Assembly (NCBI GenBank): GCA_033439295.1 | Contig: JAVTLE010000023.1 | Span: forward strand, 4,066,530 to 4,130,529 | Length of the DNA stretch: 64,000 bases | From: Deuterostichococcus epilithicus | Lineage: Eukaryota > Chlorophyta > Trebouxiophyceae > Prasiolales > Stichococcaceae | Reading direction: 5' to 3' | In this document: positions 61,763 through 64,000 of the stretch, piece after piece | How the letters are laid out: each line of letters opens with the position of its first letter | Numbering within the stretch: the stretch's first letter is position 1 | Program-made: the position numbers and the translations under genes | The notes under the pieces: generated by a model | Told to the model about the DNA's origin: nothing | Databases searched by the model: none | The model's input: only the letters and a program-made list of their open reading frames with translations

Positions 61763-64000
61763 ATGGCGGCCGCAGCTGATGATGAGGCTATGGAAATCTA
61801 CGGTGTGTGCTCATGTGTCATGGCATAATCTAGTGACGGCGCTGCGCCAGCAGCAACGTGTCTGGCCCGCAAATGCCGCCGCGCTCAAAACGGTGCCGGC
61901 ATGGCGGCAACTCCAAAGCATCTGGCTTCCCTCATCTCACAGGCGCCGACTTTGGCGATGCTGGTGGCACCCTGGTCACGGCGCCGGAGGGGTCCACGCC
62001 TGCAGCTGCCCAGCCGCTCGCAACTGTCCCCAGCGCAGCAGCCAAGGAAGTCGCCCCTGCTGAGCCGCGGACTCCACCTTCCACACCGCTGCCCGATGGG
62101 CTGGCAGCGGAGCAGCCGTCGCCACAGCAGCGACAGCGGCCGCACGTCACCGTCAGCTACGCGTGGCTGCCGCTCAAGAGCAAAGCGCGGCTGGAGGAGT
62201 CACTCCTCGCATGGGCGGCATGGCATGCGGCGGCTTTTGGCGACAACGACTGCGGCAGTGACACCGACGCTGTGGAGCTCATCACCAATATCAGCCAGGT
62301 ACGCATGGTGCCGCCAGCATCAGTCAGCCGTCACCGCTCAAAGATCACGAAATACAAGCTGACGCCGTTGCTGTCAGCAACTGTGTGCTGGCATCCGGGC
62401 TGGGCTGCCAAGCGGGTCAAGGCCGGCCGCTGTGCGCCCAGCAGTACATTCTAAACCCTAGACTCGTTGCTCGGTGCAATCGGATGCGTCACGTGCGACC
62501 GTTGCCGATGCGCAGCCGGCGGCGCCAGCGGCGAGGTGCGCCGGCCGGCTGCGGTTCGAGCCGCTGGCGCTGGCCGCGGCGGGACCGGACGCCAGCGTCG
62601 CAGCCGGCAACGCCTGGGTGGACATTCCGGAGGTTGGCGGGGTGGACGCCTTTCCTGGGAGAAAGACGTTCAACCTCACCTACGAACAGGTACCCACGCC
62701 GAGACGTGTCTCGCTGCGTGTCGGGGTCTTGCGTACTTGACGGTTGCTCCCACAAAAGTCACCAGCTTGAGTGTGTGCTGGGGAGATCTGCAGGCGGGTG
62801 GTGTGCCGAGGTATGACCGTGGGAATGTGGCGCCGCTGGGCGCTGCAGCCCCTACCACGCCGGTGACATCCCTTCACGATCCCAAAAGCAGCTGGGAGCC
62901 TGTCGCAGTCGTTCCTGCTTTGATGGGTCCCAGATGGCTGCCGCCTTGTTGTGCGGCGACTCTGTCCTAATAGGGCGCCAGGCTGGAAGGCGTTGGTTGA
63001 TGATGCCACTTCCACTGCGCCCTAACGAGCTGCGCATTGATCTGCCGCTGTCCGGTGCTGCTTGTCGAGAACAGCCGCTAGAGGCAGGCAACCGCTAGAG
63101 GCAGCGATCCTTGACGACACAACATATGGTGCGCTTGCCCAGGGCCCGGCCACAGCCAGCCCAGCGCCCGCCCTCCGGGCAGGCCGCGGGCCGCCGCGCT
63201 GCTTCAACTGCGGCAGCTACGGCCACTCGCTGAAAGAGTGCTGGCGGCCGCGCGACCGCATCGTCGTTGAGGAGGCTCGCGCTGAGCGCGCCGCTGGGCA
63301 GGCCACCACCGTCGTCGGCATGCGCCTGCCCGCAAGGTGCCTGATCAATGACTCCTTGATCTCATCATAGTCATGCCAGACCTTCCGATTGTGCAATTGC
63401 AGCTCAAATGCCTGGGCAATGCGACAAGCTGCTTTGGCTGGGCTGTCAGAGCTTAGATGGCCCGCTGTTCTTCGGTGTCTTGCTGCGATGTGCTGGGAGG
63501 GCCTCTCCGGGGACAGCCTCTCCGGAGCGTGCATGATCCTGCTGCTGCAACACCTCCTCCTTGTTGCTTCCGTGTCAGTGGTACAGAGCCTGTCCGACCT
63601 CTCCTGACCCTTGGCAGGTACTTCGTGAGTGTCGACGGCTGCGCCGATACCGCCGATGCGGTGCTCGGCGACGCCGGCGCCGCGGGCGGCACGAGCGGCA
63701 CCCCAGATGCCGAGGGGCTCGCGCCTGGCGTGCTGAGCAGCGAGCTGCAGGCGGCGCTGGGCCTTGCGGCGACAGCGCCGCCGCCGTGGCTGGCGCGCAT
63801 GAAGCGGATGGGGTACCCACCGGGATACCTGGCGCAAGATGCCGACTCGTCCCCCGCAGGCAAGCCCAGCTCCGCTTCGACTCGTGCCCTATGCGAGGTG
63901 GGGCCTGGGAATTGGCACGTGCCAAGTTGTCAGGGCAAGATCGAGGGCTCATGCGACAGACAGGAGCAGGTGCGCAGGCATTCGCTGTCGCCCTCCAGGC
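61763..64000 (+). CDS. ZCCHC8: ZCCHC8-like protein (zinc knuckle plus PSP domain), partial
   Basis: Exons 61763-61802, 61943-62298 and 62516-62689, then a zinc-knuckle exon about 63105-63292 and a PSP exon from about 63621 to beyond the window. Exon 1 is MAAAADDEAMEIY. Exon 2 is Pro/Ala-rich then ordered (HVTVSYAWLPLKSKARLEES). Exon 3 ends GRKTFNLTYEQ. The knuckle is a CCHC: RCFNCGSYGHSLKECWRPRD. The PSP domain reads LAPGVLSSELQAALGL, PPPWLARMKRMGYPPGYL. The order knuckle then PSP is that of ZCCHC8, the scaffold of the nuclear exosome targeting (NEXT) complex that brings RNA to the MTR4 helicase. The joins into and out of the knuckle exon are not settled in phase; a short exon near 63000 may be missing. 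The 3' end is outside the window. Confidence 0.8.

Overview
The window looks like nuclear DNA of a green alga, most likely a trebouxiophyte (Chlorella or Coccomyxa type). It is GC-rich, and its genes are cut into many short exons (25 to about 600 nt) by short introns with GT-AG and quite often GC-AG ends. It encodes the plastid C5-pathway enzyme glutamate-1-semialdehyde aminotransferase with a transit peptide, a plastid-type LEA protein like those known from Chlorella, and a plant-type beta-amylase. Species assignment is inference. No bacterial operon, CRISPR array, rRNA or tRNA was recognised, although tRNAs were not searched exhaustively by eye. Most single-frame open reading frames are shadows caused by GC bias. 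The gene models below were built by joining exons whose conserved protein sequence, splice signals and codon phase agree.

Layout. 1-6200: the edge of an unknown gene, dCTP pyrophosphatase (-), a Pro/Ser-rich hypothetical (-), and a membrane-anchored hypothetical (+) whose first intron holds a 42-bp perfect palindrome. 6200-9560: SAS-6 centriole cartwheel protein (-). 10516-12172: LEA protein (+) with three near-identical 51-nt exons. 13165-15205: RAB5 GTPase (-). 16452-24871: an animal-type (GLS-like) glutaminase (-) whose C-terminal ankyrin repeats are replaced by a duplicated helical module. 25221-25974: small acidic protein (+). 26952-34630: beta-amylase (-) with large low-complexity insertions. 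35897-42039: ankyrin-repeat Raf/ILK-like protein kinase (-), with an assembly gap in one intron. 42925-47679: GSA aminotransferase (-). 48357-50173: stand-alone ASCH-domain protein (+). 50680-52298: atypical SDR / NmrA-like protein (+). 53161-54560: small hypothetical (+). 54930-56089: selenoprotein F (SEP15) homologue (-) that has lost the redox motif. 56506-57854: MORN-repeat protein (+). 58526-60893: two neighbouring minus-strand chromatin-type genes, a CW zinc finger and a RAMA-domain protein. 61763-end: ZCCHC8-like zinc-knuckle/PSP protein (+, runs off the window).

The genes are ordinary housekeeping, metabolic and regulatory loci, not a co-functional cluster. Points of interest are: (1) splice junctions copied in tandem into neighbouring introns at six or more places in four genes; (2) frequent GC-AG introns; (3) the glutaminase architecture; (4) the redox-dead SELENOF homologue; (5) the adjacent RAMA and CW genes; (6) exon-module amplification in the LEA gene; (7) SAS-6, implying centriole assembly.
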